Assembly: GCA_036346205.1 (NCBI GenBank)
Contig: JARFJB010002134.1
Location: forward strand, 538,501-602,500
From: Vesta saturnalis
Lineage: Eukaryota; Arthropoda; Insecta; Coleoptera; Lampyridae
Reading direction: 5' to 3'
DNA: 64,000 nucleotides
The notes under the pieces: model-generated
Seen by the model: the letters and a program-made list of their open reading frames with translations, nothing else
Told to the model about the DNA's origin: nothing
The model's database searches: none
Made by a program: the position numbers and the translations under genes
Shown here: positions 13,040 through 24,059 of the stretch, piece after piece
Layout of the letters: every line of letters starts with the position of its first letter
Numbering within the stretch: the first letter of the stretch is position 1

Positions 13040-13886
13040 ATATTGCATTCTACATACGGTGAAACTCATTTTTTTTAAAGCATGTTATCGTCGTTTTTTT
13101 AGTATAATATAAATCCTAAGTACGACTTGCAGTAATCAGGTTTTGTGTATTACTTTCTAAATTAGTTAATAAGGGAAAGCAATAGCCAGTTTATATCCAG
13201 CCATTCATAAGTAGAAAACGTGTTTAGTGAGCTGTATAAAAATATTTCAGTTCAACATATGGTTATTATTAGAACAGCTGAAAGCAAAAAACACATCTGA
13301 AAGTATGCGTATTGTTTTTAATATATATGTTTTACTTGCTATTGCTAACAAAAATGTCGATAAAAGGTTTTTAAAAATGTATTATTAGTCTTACAGGATG
13401 ACGTCATAAAGTCAGATCTACAATAGCTGGTACGTATTCGTGGATTTTAAACTTGTAGTTATTGTTAATTCGCGTATAATAATAAACCATTAAAACATTT
13501 TGCCTTTTAAGTCCATTATATCAATTTGACATTCTTAAAAACTTGTGAATTTAATTTAACTCTATGTTGTTTATAAGTAATTATTACTTTCCAATCCTTC
13601 TAATGAGGTTTCTAGAACTGTTAATGAACACGTTTCTATGAAACACTTTTGTGTGTATGTAATTGAACATGCAAATAAATCAGACATAATTGTCCGAATG
13701 TATAGGTGGTGACTGTTTAGAAGTAGAATCTGCCTCTATAAAAAGCATCATTGCATTAGGGTAGAAATTATTTATTATTTCACGTCATATTTAAGTGAGA
13801 CTTTAATGTATTCAGTTTTGAACTGTAATCTGGTTTCCGGAAACTATAAGACATGATTTATTGATTTTGGTTGATTGAGATTGATC
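11461..13886. mobile_element. giant fold-back element, arms about 1 kb
   Basis: Left arm 11461-12480 and right arm 12832-13886 are inverted copies along their whole length, for example aatcaataaatcatgtc at 11486 against gacatgatttattgatt at 13850, aacatgcaaataaatcag (13666) against ctgatttatttgcatgtt, and the block around tttacaatctcaaggctc near the loop. Each arm contains an AT microsatellite at the same relative place (about 12287-12321 and 12989-13034). The loop of about 350 bp has no ORF. I find no transposase, so it is non-autonomous; the superfamily is unknown. A partial copy of the right arm lies at 25040-25330. Confidence 0.9.
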
Positions 13887-14290
13887 ACCACACACCACAC
13901 ATCACACACCACACGCACTCATCACACACGCACACACGCACGCGCGTATACACGCAGGCGCGTACACGCGCGAACTCGTGCACATACATGCACGCACTCT
14001 CGGCACACGCACACATGCATACACGCTCACACGCACAAACACACACACGCACACGCGCACACACGCACACTCGCACATGCACACATGCACACGGTCACAC
14101 ACGTACACACGCACACATGCACACACGCACACACGCACACATGCACACATGCACACACCCACACACGCGCACACGCACACACGCACACACGCACACACGC
14201 ACACACGCACACACGCACTCACGCACATACGCACACACGCACACACGCACACACGCACACACGTACACACGTACACACGCACACACATCC
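13887..14290. repeat. CA-rich minisatellite (cacacacg units)
   Basis: About 400 bp of imperfect cacacg, cacatg and cacacacg units abut the end of the fold-back. All frames on both strands stay open because of composition; none should be read as a gene. Confidence 0.97.
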
Positions 14291-15415
14291 AATAAAACAA
14301 ATTCATAATACTGATTATACTACGGATACATCTCTGCCTCCCTCACGACCTGTTCAAAATGAGTTCTCAATTACAGTAAGTTTGTACCTCAATGGCCTAG
14401 ACCGTGGTGCAATTTAACTTTGTAATATAACAACCAATAAAACACCCTATCTTTTATTTGTTATAACTTGGCGAAGAGTGACAAGTTGTTGTTTGTTTAA
14501 AAACTTGTTAACAGTTGGTTGAAACGAAGTACGCGTCACCGGCTTTGCAGTATTTATAAGATTTTATGTTTATTTGTTATGGAAACATTTTTAACAGACA
14601 CATTTATAGTCATTTATATACGTAGTTCATTCACTATTATATTTCTTTTCTCTCTGTGTTGGTTGATGGTGAAGTTGTGCTCAACTGGTTTTATTATTTT
14701 TAAAGTATTGTTTCATTATGAAAGGACATGTGCCGCCTTATCTTTAGCTCTTGAAAGCGCTTTTGTGGAAGGAAAATGGTAATATTAAAGTTTGTGTCTT
14801 TTAGATTTTAAGAGGCGAATTGGTCTCAAACCGTATTTGTCGACAAAAGAGTTTTATTGTTGAGTAGAAATTGGTTGTGTACTTGGATCATTTTTCAATT
14901 AAATTCAATAGATATTTATTTTTGAGTTTCTTTTAAGTATTGGGTTTATTTTGTAAAGAAACAGATTACGAATGTTGAAGGATTGTACCTTATTATTATT
15001 TTTTTTATGTTGTCTTCTTGCTTGATAATTTAACCTTGCTGTTTATCACATTTTAAATTGAGTGTTTTATATCAATTACTGTAGGGGCGGTGGGAGTTTC
15101 ATTTGAAGTAAAAATTAATTTGATCCGGATTTCAATATTTGATGATTGAATTATCCTTATATAGTAACAGTAATTAAGGGTGAGTTTAAAAATTATTTAA
15201 AGCTGTAAAGCTTCATACGGATTATTAATACATTGAACAATGAATTATCATTAAACCAAACAAATTTCAATAAATAAATATCAATTATAAAACACATTGC
15301 ACAAGCAAATGGTAATAATTCAAATATAATCGGCGCTTTGTGTTTTCTATCAAAAACATTTACCCAATTATCACACACCGACAGAAAATAAATATTAATT
15401 TTATGTTTTGAAAAA
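14291..15415. other. intronic DNA, no feature recognised
   Basis: AT-rich sequence with only short ORFs lacking any recognisable motif. The ORF at 14519-14782 has hydrophobic stretches but no start context or family resemblance. Confidence 0.4.
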
Positions 15416-15419
15416 TATC

Positions 15420-15925
15420 AAAAAAGGTAGCTCACATATTACAAAAGAACATAAAGTATAAAATCCCTTCCAAAACTAATACCAATGTTCTTAAACGTTT
15501 ATTTAATGCCAAAAATTCAACTAGCGATATTATGAAGTTGGGTATTTATAAATTGAACTGCACATCCTGTAGTTCTGTTTATATAGGACAAACACTTAGG
15601 AATTTTTAAATTAGATGCAAAAAACACATTAAATGTTACAAATATAAACATATAGACAAATTAAATTATGCCAAACATCTAATAGTAAATAATCACCTTA
15701 TAATTTCACCAAATTACTACATTTTTGTAATAAAAAAGACAAATTAGATGTTTTGGAAGCATTCACAATTTATAAACATAAGCAGAAAGTACCTTTAATG
15801 AACGAACAGGTTGATCTATAGACATTTTAAATATAGAATTATAATTTACATCAATTTTGTTGTATTACCTTGATTTGTTACCATAACTACTTGTTAGTAT
15901 TTTACAGATATATATTTATGTAAAA
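15420..15925 (+). pseudogene. Penelope-like element, GIY-YIG endonuclease end
   Basis: The plus strand reads, with one stop, GIYKLNCTSC (from 15541) then SVYIGQT, a GIY-YIG nuclease core. The CxxC between the two boxes is typical of Penelope-like elements. It is followed by a basic RCKKHIK-type stretch and YAKHLIVNNH, all consistent with that nuclease. The reverse transcriptase that normally precedes it is absent, so the copy is 5'-truncated. The 3' end shares its flank with the inverted fragment at 10440-10705. It should be inactive. Confidence 0.75.
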
Positions 15926-15939
15926 AAACTTTCAAACTT

Positions 15940-16175
15940 TCATATAAACGTAAGTCCAATAGCGCTTCGTTTCTGAGCTACAGGGTGTCAAAGTTACAAA
16001 AAGAATAGCTGATTTTTGAAATATCTTCAAAACGAAAAAAAAGTATTTTTCTTATTCTTGGTACAAAAAATAGAGATATAAAGTACATTGGTTTTAGCTT
16101 ATTATTACTCGATAAAATTACGACCACGTGGACCTCTTGGAACTGTACGCTTTCATTTGACACTATAATATTCTT
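15940..16175. repeat. solitary mariner-type terminal repeat
   Basis: Sequence reading acgtaagtccaatagcgc, then ctacagggtgtcaaag, resembles the long terminal repeats of mariner-like elements, whose ends commonly read CAGGGTG next to TA. No partner arm or transposase was found nearby. Confidence 0.4.
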
Positions 16176-16399
16176 GGCATCTTATTTCTTAATTAATCGA
16201 GGGTTTTATTACCCCCCGACCTTATTTTATTTCACTTGAGATCAAAACCTATTCTTTAGCTTTACAAAAGCTCGATTGAAACATACCTATGGAAAACACA
16301 GGCGGAAGAACGGACAATTGCGCATTTCTGTAAATTTTACTAACAGAATTTATTACATTTTGACACATTTATTTAGGTTCTAAATTAATTTTTGTTAGT

Positions 16400-17500
16400 A
16401 AATGCTCGCAAACCAGAACATGAAACAGTTGTAGTCGCTTTAGATATCTCAAAGGCATTTGGCCAAGTTTGGCATAAGTGTTTACTTGCCAAACTCAACC
16501 CGTTTGGGTCAAATGATACGCTCATCAACTGGGCTTCTAGTTGATAAAATACGAATACGTGTCGTAGTTGATGGATTTTTTTCAAAAGAAGTTAGCATTA
16601 ACGCGGGCGTACCACAGGGATCCGTTATAGCGCCTACACTTTTTCTGCTGTACATAAATGACCGTATTATATGAGATTGATGTTTCAGTTCCACCAGGTT
16701 ATCGTCTAGATAAAACTCCAAGCAATACTGAAGTAAACACTGACATTATTAGTAATATAACAATTAATTTGACTAATCAAAAGGGTGAACTAATAGACTT
16801 TGGTGAAAGGGAACCATTCACTGTACGCTTACAACTAAAACAACATGGGTCTGAGAATTAATCCAGGACCAATTCCATCTTTCAAAAATTCATATCAAAG
16901 ACATCATCCCTACAGTAAGTCATTTTTTTTCTGTTGTACGTAAATGACCTTATTTCTTTAACAACTAACCCCATCCATTGCTTTGCTGACGATAGCACTC
17001 GTCACTGTAATTCATCTCAGTCTACTCATAGTGATAATCCACCTTCTATGTCAAATCAAGAAATTAAAGCAGAAATAGCAAATTCAATCAACAAAGACAT
17101 TTAACGTATTCTCGAATGGAGAAGCAATAATCTAGTTAAATTTAATGCTAACAAAACTCAGTGTTGCCTTGTGTCCGCCAAAAAAGATCGATCATTCACT
17201 GTTTTAAGTATGAATGGCTCAATTCTTAAGTTTTCAGACTCTATTACTCTGTTGGGTATGATTGTATCTTCAAATCTGTCATGGGTTGACCATCTTCTGT
17301 CAGCTACCAAAACAGTTGCTCGTAAAATAGGCTTTTTGTACAGATCTAAGCAGTACTTTACCTCTCGATAACTCCTTCTGCTGTATAAGGCCCAAATTCG
17401 GCCTCATCTGGAATATAATTCTCACCTTTGGGTTAGCGCTCCCCAATAAGGTCTCGATATCGTTGATCGTATTCAAAAGAGAGCGATTAGGCTTAAAAAT
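16400..17500 (+). pseudogene. LINE reverse transcriptase, 5' piece (split copy)
   Basis: The plus strand carries successive reverse-transcriptase motifs in shifting frames: ALDISKAF (first catalytic Asp box), then the INAGVPQGSV box near 16600, LLYIND, and after an interruption FADDS near 16981 (the catalytic Asp pair), a TQCC motif, LGMIVSSNLSW and the thumb region. This order is that of ORF2 of CR1/Jockey-type non-LTR retrotransposons. The 5' half (endonuclease) is missing. The copy is interrupted at 16668-16920 and again at 17500, where an LTR element has inserted; it resumes at 21429. Numerous stops make it inactive. Confidence 0.85.
16668..16920 (+). other. insertion of unknown origin carrying a 66-codon ORF inside the LINE
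   Basis: The LINE text around ctgctgtacataaatgacc (16647-16665) is repeated with changes at 16932-16952 (ctgttgtacgtaaatgacc). Between the two lies about 250 bp that is not LINE sequence. It encodes, without a stop from 16658 to 16861, a peptide with a segment NITINLTNQKGELIDF and a C-terminus VRLQLKQHGSEN. The style recalls proteins carried by Maverick/Polinton-type elements, but that is an unverified impression. The two LINE flanks differ by several bases, so they may be two LINE copies joined rather than one insertion with a target duplication. Confidence 0.4.
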
Positions 17501-18288
17501 TGTCAGGTTGCGTTGACGCACCCTGTATGTAGGATGTTATAATGACGTGTATTACGTGTTTTAAGTACGGATGTATTGAGTTTGAACGAAAAAAAAATTT
17601 TTTTTGTGTATATGCATAATGTATGTGGGTGTATGATACGCCACTGGAAATTTAGGAGAAATATTATTCAGTATGTAGATACGTGTATTTGAATGTTATA
17701 GAGACTTTGGTGTTGGAATAAATAGATTCTGATGAATGTAAATGTGAAAAGAAATTTGTCGATGGGACGATAATGTTTGCTACTGTGTTGCTACTGTTTT
17801 GCTACTGTAAGAAATGGAATGTTGGTGGATAGAGGAGTAATCTTGGCCAGAAGATGTGAGTGTATAAGTGTAGAATGTTTTAGAAAATATGTAGAGAAAG
17901 GTTGGGTATGTTTAAGTGTTAATTTCAGAAAGTTTTCGTAATGTTGTGCAATACGTTTTAAGAATACGTGTATGTATATGGGATTTGAGATCTTAGACTG
18001 TACTTATTTTTGCAAATGTTGCGGAAGGAGATCGAGTGCATGCGAGAAATAAACGTTGAAAGTTGTGTAATGGTCCAGAATGGCTACTGAATGAATGTGA
18101 TGACGAGAAATGGCTTCTTCATAAAGTGATTGTAAAATTTGTGAGTAAAACAAATATGGCGATGTATTGTAGTTATGAGCGTGGTTGTACAGATGGTAGC
18201 AGCAGTCGGGACTAAGAAATTTTGAATGAATACCATTGGAGAATATAGCAAGGAAGTTGGACATGTTTAAAAGATGGATGGCTGAAGG

Positions 18289-18296
18289 TATAAATA
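18289..18296 (+). promoter_or_regulatory. TATA box candidate in the LTR
   Basis: TATAAATA lies about 790 bp into the first LTR and is followed at about 25-30 bp by a tcagag initiator-like sequence. Position and strand fit the U3 promoter of a retroelement. An AATAAA-type signal is present further down, near 18476. Functional status unknown. Confidence 0.4.
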
Positions 18297-20263
18297 CGAA
18301 AGTCAGAGATTGACAAGGGAGTTAGCTTTTGGTTTTTGGTGAGAGACGCGCGCGAGGTGATGTGTAAAATTAGAATGGATTGAGTTGGAGTTATATTTGT
18401 GAATAATATTGAAGCCAGTCATTGTTTAAACAACTGCGTAACCCGAAAGGGGATGAATCGTATAAGACATTCATAAATAAAACAATTAATAAAAATTGAG
18501 ATTGAAGATAAAATCAGTTTGTTTATTTTCAAGAAAGTAAAACGTGCGTAAGCAGATTTATAAAAGATAACAGTTATTACATTATAGTGTTGAGTGCAGC
18601 GCGTGTTCTTGTACCGATATTTAGTTAAAATTATTTATGGGAACACCTTTAAGTAAACGAAATATTCATAGTAAATTAAGCCAAGGTTAAGGTAATTTTA
18701 TGTGACATTAAAAGTTTACTTGTGTTAAGGAAGGACGAAATTGTCCTAAAGGTTGCGAGAAACTTTTTAAGAGGCAACCAAATGTGTATAGTTGATTACG
18801 GTTTATTGGAGTAATAACCTCGCATAGCTGGACTAATCGCGAGTGCAGAAAGGAATAAGTGTTGGTGAAATTGTGGAGTACTTGTGTTATGTGCCGTCGG
18901 GCAATTTAAGGAATACAAATGGACTACAAATAATTGATTTACGGGAAGAGAGAAGAAAGAAAAGCGTAGGATGAATGGACAATTTTAAGTAAGAATTATA
19001 TGTAAGAACCTTGAAAATTTAGTAAAGCACGATTATCTTTTCTTTGTTTAGTTGTAATTTTCGTAATGTTTAGTTAATTAATTATTGTTGAAGGAAAAAG
19101 ATAATCGGTCTCGAATTATGTTGTATTGGTTGTTTTAGTATTAAGAATTTTTGAAGAAACGCAAATTTGTATTTTCAACCACGCGGTTGTGTATGTAAAC
19201 ATTTGTTTATTATTTTGGTGCAGGACAATATATATTTATCGTTAACTTTATTTTGTTTATTTAGCCAGTTATGAGATACATTTGTGACGTTTACTTAATT
19301 GGTGACATACTTTCTTTTGACAACTCAAATGTAGATTTTGCATATTTTGGTTTCAAGATTAACAACCTGAAAGGTTATATTTGCCAGGTTGATTGTAAAA
19401 ATTTTCATGTTAGTTTCATTAACGCAATACACTAATGACGGATCAGCTGTTAATTAAAATTTCATTAAGTATAACTAAGAGAGATGAGTTTTGAGAACTT
19501 ACATATTTACGAATGTCAATACGATTCAGAAGTATTATAAAAATTAAATTAAATTTAAAAGATATCGTTCATGTTAGGAATATTAAACCTTCAAGGATTA
19601 TTCTCACTTTATCACTATTATATTGGAGTAAGAATTATTAAGCCGATGACATTGCTTTCTTTTGGTTAGGAATTTTAAAAATTAATTATCGATCATTGAA
19701 TGAAGAAGTATTTTATTCATTAATAAGTAGAAATGTAACTTTATATGTATACGAGGGATACGTAGAAAATATTCAGTTAACGTGTATTTCAGTTTTTATT
19801 TATAACTATTGGTTACGTGAATGCAGTTGAATTTGAGTGATAAATTTTATTTTGGAAGTTTTGGTATACGAGGTGTATTAAAAAAAGTTTCTAATAACCT
19901 GGGTAGTACTAAATACATTTGAGTTTGAGTTGAATTGTTTGGGACGAGTGTTTGTTTTAGAAACCTCGTGTTAGAGTTTACTGAGTAAGCACAATCCTAC
20001 TTTCCACAATCAAGTAGGGTTAATTGACATCCAGCTTAAGACAATTATTTTAGCAAAGTTTCGATTGTGGTGGCGCCTAGAGACATATTTTCCCGGACTG
20101 AGCTGTTTGAATGTAGGTGTAAGGTGTTTGAGCATATTAATCATTCATTTTACTTATTATTTCGACCACGCCCATCTCCCTGTTAGCTGGCTTGGCAACC
20201 CGCTTACATTAGTAAGCATACACGACGCCTAGTGCGGTGTGGACGTGTAACATAATTATTATT

Positions 20264-20281
20264 TGGCGCCCAACGTGGGGC
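20264..20281 (+). other. LTR-retrotransposon primer-binding site
   Basis: TGGCGCCCAACGTGGGGC, 11 bp past the LTR end, starts with the TGG complementary to a tRNA CCA tail. The 14-mer cccaacgtggggcc is shared exactly with a minus-strand motif near 55260. Confidence 0.75.
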
Positions 20282-21428
20282 CTTGAGAATGAACTGTGAC
20301 CTAATTTTGTTGTTTGATGAAATATTTTAGTAGAATTTTGGATCCTGAAGTTTAAATTACTGATTGTTGACGAATTATCGATTGGATTTGGTGAGATTAG
20401 TGAACGTTGAGTCGTATGGCAATTTTTTTTGTGAGGAGACAATTAGTGTTTAGTATTTACATTTGTGACGTTTACTTAATTGGTGACCTACTTTTTTTTT
20501 GACAACTTAAATGTAGATTTTGCATATTTTGGATTTTTAGGATTAAGGAACAACCTCAAAGGTTATATTTGCCAGGTTGACTGCAAAAATTTTCATGTTA
20601 GTTTCATTACCGCAATACACTAATGACGGATCAGCTGTTAATTAAGATTTCATTAAGTATAACTAAGAGAGATGAGTTTTGAGAACTTACATATTTACGA
20701 ATATCTAATACGATTCAGAAGTGTTATAAGAATTAAATTAAATTTAAAAGATATCGTTCATGTTAGGAATATTACACCTTCAAGGATTATTCTCGTTTGA
20801 CTGTTTTGCAGCACTTTATCACTATTATATTGGAGTAACAATTATTAAGCCGATGACATTGCTTTCTTTTGGTTAAGAATTTTAAAAATTAATTATCGAC
20901 CATTGAACGAAGTATTTTATTCATTAATAAGTAGAAATTTAACTTTATATGTATACGAGGGATACGTAGAAAATATAACTGTTGGTTACGTGAATGCAGT
21001 TGAATTTGAATGATCAATTTTGCTTTGGAAGTTTTGGTATACGAGGTGTATTCAAAAAGTTTTTAATAACCTGGGTAGTACTAAATACATTTGAGTTTGA
21101 GTTGAATTGTTTTAGACGAGTGTTTGTTTTAGAACCCTCGTGTGAGAGTTTACTGAGTAAGCACAATCCTACTTTCCACAATCAAGTAGGGTTAATTAAC
21201 ACCCAGCTTAAGACAATTATTTTAGCAAAGTTTCGATTGTGGTGGCGCCTAGAGACATATTTTCCCGGACTGAGCTGTTTGAATTGAGGTGTAAAGTGTT
21301 TGAACGTAGTAATCATTCATTTTACTTATTATTTCGACCACGCCCATCTCCCTGTTAGCTGGCTTGGCAACCCGCTTACATTAGTAAGCATACACGACGC
21401 CTAGTGCGGTTTGGACGTGTAACAAAAT

Positions 21429-21905
21429 GACCCGTCCTTAGCTTCTCACATACAGTCCCTTGAGCATAGAAGGATGGTTTCAGTTCTTTCTTTGTAGTGT
21501 CGCTATTACAACGGCTATTGTGCTGCTGAATTATATTCTTTGATACCATCTCGGGCTATCTTTGCGAGAAACACTCGGTTCGCTCATTCACATCATCAGT
21601 ATGCCGTACAAATCTCCACTTGTCGTACCAAACGGGCGCAATCCACATTTTTTTACACGGCTTCTAAACTCTGGAACGATCTCCCTAGTTCCTGTTTTCC
21701 TCTCACGTAATATATGAGAAAATTTAAGGTAGCTGTTCATAGGCATCTATTGGCAATTCATTATCCCTCTATCCATCCTCCTAAGTGTTCCTGAGTGCTT
21801 TAGCACGATAGGCCAAATTTAGCCTGTTCAGGTCCACAATCATAAAAAAGAAAGCTCTTTTAGGCTTGTTTGGTTTTCATATGTTGGTTCTCCAGGTTTA
21901 GGAAG
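21429..21905 (+). pseudogene. LINE reverse transcriptase, 3' piece and tail
   Basis: This resumes the LINE broken at 17500: SLEHRRMVS, ARNTRF and a KLWNDLPSS motif are the C-terminal region of the same ORF2, ending at a stop near 21793. The 3' tail ends in atgtatgtata repeats near 21915. The same C-terminal motif (SLEHRRIF) appears in the second LINE at 49674. The piece is collinear with 16400-17500 once the 3.9-kb LTR insertion is removed. Confidence 0.85.
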
Positions 21906-21914
21906 ATATCAAGT

Positions 21915-22330
21915 GTATGTATGTATAATGTACAACAGTAGGTGCTTAATTATTAAATGCTTGTATAACATGTGAATGAAGGATTATTTCTTTTAAACTA
22001 TATAACTTATTCTTTGCTATTGCTCTTATCTTATCACATTCTTCGTATTTAGTGATAACATCATTTGATTAGTGTAAATCGTGTTATCTAAATATTCCAA
22101 TTTCAAGCAAAGCTTTTAATTATGATTTTGTTATTGTTTGTTCTGTCCAATCTATATGGTTTTTTTTGCGTTAGAGTACTTAATCTTCAACATAAGCACA
22201 TTATTAGCACTTAATTATGAAGTAGAGGTTAAGAATACTTGCAATGGTGAGGGTTACTTTATTTAGTATATCTAAAATACCTTTTTTTGACCACTACATA
22301 CCACAAACAGGTTGTCTTAACCGTATGTTG
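21915..22330. other. intronic DNA, no feature recognised
   Basis: AT-rich. The segment at 22309-22330 (aggttgtcttaaccgtatgttg) resembles 4868-4890, just downstream of the small fold-back, a weak hint of shared repeat sequence. Confidence 0.35.
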
Positions 22331-22715
22331 ACTGAGCTGGTAGCCTAGTGGTGATACGACCTGCTTAGCATTCGGAAGGTAATGGGTTCGTTTCCCGTTA
22401 CCGTCTACCTTGTATGAGGTTTTTTCGGAGGGTTCTCCTCATACACATGTAGCGGCATGGTGACTGAGTATATACACACCATGTGCGGCTACATAGGCGA
22501 ATTCTGGGGTAGTATTTTCCACCTCAGAACCCTAACTCAGTTCCTTCCGATCCTATCCTGACCACAACCATCCTTAATCCCACCATGCATATATACATAA
22601 TGTATATGTATGTATGCTTGGAATCCATGATTGTGGCTGAAGGAGCTCGGATAGCTCGAGCAGACCACCCTCCCCATTGGGGAGAAGAGAATGAGATACG
22701 TGGTCTTTTCCTTTT
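22331..22715 (+). repeat. tRNA-derived SINE, copy 1
   Basis: An A box (gctggtagcctagtggtg, 22336-22353) and a B box (ggttcgtttcc, 22385-22395) at tRNA spacing form an internal RNA polymerase III promoter. The body includes ccttgtatgaggttttttc, a microsatellite-like atgtatgtatg stretch, ggaatccatgattgtggctg, and an end in cttttcctttt. Copies 2 and 3 lie at 35634-35966 (minus) and 39352-39700. SINEs of this type are RNA polymerase III transcripts mobilised by LINE enzymes. Confidence 0.8.
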
Positions 22716-22829
22716 CCACAGTATGTTCCAGAAACTCCATACCGATACGTGTACGAAATTAGTTTGAGAGTCGGTTTCGTTTTTCCTCTAGTTTCGGTTT
22801 TTTTAACAGTAGAGCAACTCTTGAATAAA

Positions 22830-23130
22830 GTTCAAATTCAAATTAAAACATGTAATGCTAAATCGTCATAAAACTGCAAAAGGTACGGCTATGATGCATA
22901 TGTTATCATTTCTTAAAAAAACTGAAACGTGTCACACACACATTATTTCTGGGAGCGCCTTGGATTTTATTTTTTTTTTATTTTAGATAACATATGTGAA
23001 TACACACACCATACGAAGACATTAGAGTAAGTGGCCTTTTACTTTCCTAGATGTATGTTTTTATTTCTCACGTATGCCAATCAATAAAATCACATCACAG
23101 TCATATTTTTATTATAGAAAATGATTACCT
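22830..23130. other. intronic DNA, no feature recognised
   Basis: AT-rich with no ORF or repeat partner recognised. Confidence 0.35.
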
Positions 23131-23214
23131 TTTGCCGCCATTTTGTTTTTGCGACGTCAGTTGACCTTGGGAATTTCCAAGGCCATACACGTGGCTGACC
23201 TCAGTTTGACCTTG

Positions 23215-23345
23215 ACGCCTTACTTGGAGGACGGTTTCAGTTAAATTAATACTCGCGCACGAGTATTGACCAAACCTAAACCGTGCGTTTATTAATCTAA
23301 CCTAATATTGTACGTCTATTGACCTAACCTAAAACTTGGGTCGAG
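23215..23345. repeat. telomere-like CCTAACCTAA degenerate tandem repeats
   Basis: Units of about 45-50 bp end in a core such as attgacctaacctaa; three or four are present (tctaacctaa, gacctaacctaa). The CCTAA doublet is the complement of TTAGG, the common insect telomere repeat. The same units recur at 62290-62420 inside the loop of the second giant fold-back. They are interspersed with other sequence, so this is not a telomere tract. Confidence 0.6.
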
Positions 23346-24059
23346 GGTTACGCATAGTGTACGCTTCTTGTTTCTGTAACCACGCCTTAATATCTTCCCT
23401 AGGGGCATGTTTACAAATCTAAGCTCCTTTTTTGGCAGATGTATTCCTAATAAGACGTTTGCGAAGGCTGTTTCGGCGACCCCCTCTCCAAACTTACCCT
23501 AAGATAACCGATCCTATCCGAGGATTGACGATTGCGCCCGCGCACAAGACAAGGCTGCCAACATTCTCGTTTCTCGCGTTTCGCTCTTTAAAGTGTAGTC
23601 ACCGTCGAATGCACATTATTATCATGTATTCTCCTGTTTATGAGCCAACGTCAGCGTACGTTAGAGGTTTTACTGATTTGTTAATAAACTATTGCAACAT
23701 AACCGTTTAAGATGATAATGAAAACGATGAAGTGGATTAGGTGAGTATGTCAAATCCAAGACGATGGTGATGATTCACAGAAGAAGAAGAAGAGTGATGC
23801 AGAGGAGAAGGACGCATCTCAAAACCATGATGATGATCACGGTCGAAGAGGACCGATAAAAAATGTGATTAAATAAATGGTGTATTGTTTTTATAATATA
23901 TTTTCAAATGCTAAGTTTTCCTTCAATTTTTTATTAATAATTGTGTTGTCCTAACGGACGTTCGAACCTGCACTAACAATGCTACAGTTAATGCGAAAGG
24001 ACGGTTAGATGGGTAATTACAATAAGTGTGAGACACACTGTAAGTTAAATCAGACTGTT
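23346..24059. repeat. interior of a repeat Z-type element, no gene
   Basis: Between the CCTAACCTAA units and the inverted Z arm at 24060. It contains a gat/gaa-rich stretch (23710-23870). By position it corresponds to the loop of the fold-back at 61-64 kb, so this region may be a smaller, older relative that lost one arm. The 92-codon ORF at 23432 has no recognisable motif. Confidence 0.4.

Larger units (their letters stand above)
17501..21424 (+). mobile_element. non-autonomous LTR retrotransposon inserted in the LINE
   Basis: The insert begins TGT and ends ACA, flanked by aaat at 17497-17500 and 21425-21428, a 4-bp target duplication. The first LTR spans 17501-20252; its last 975 bp (19278-20252) are repeated at 20459-21424 with roughly nine-tenths identity. 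Just after the first LTR, at 20264, TGGCGCCCAACGTGGGG is a typical primer-binding site. Only about 200 bp of interior remain and no gag or pol is present. The second LTR lacks its 5' part, so a deletion removed the interior together with the start of the 3' LTR. Confidence 0.85.

Noticed and set aside
13871..14417. Long ORFs on both strands in the CA-rich minisatellite
   Set aside because: All are low-complexity translations (His-Thr or Cys-Val repeats) that stay open because of composition.
20994..21287. 97-codon ORF in the 3' LTR
   Set aside because: The equivalent stretch of the first LTR (19830-20110) has stops, so it is not conserved.
23215..23345. Interstitial telomere tract
   Set aside because: The CCTAACCTAA cores are short and separated by spacers in units of 40-50 bp, and they belong to a dispersed element; not a pure telomere array.
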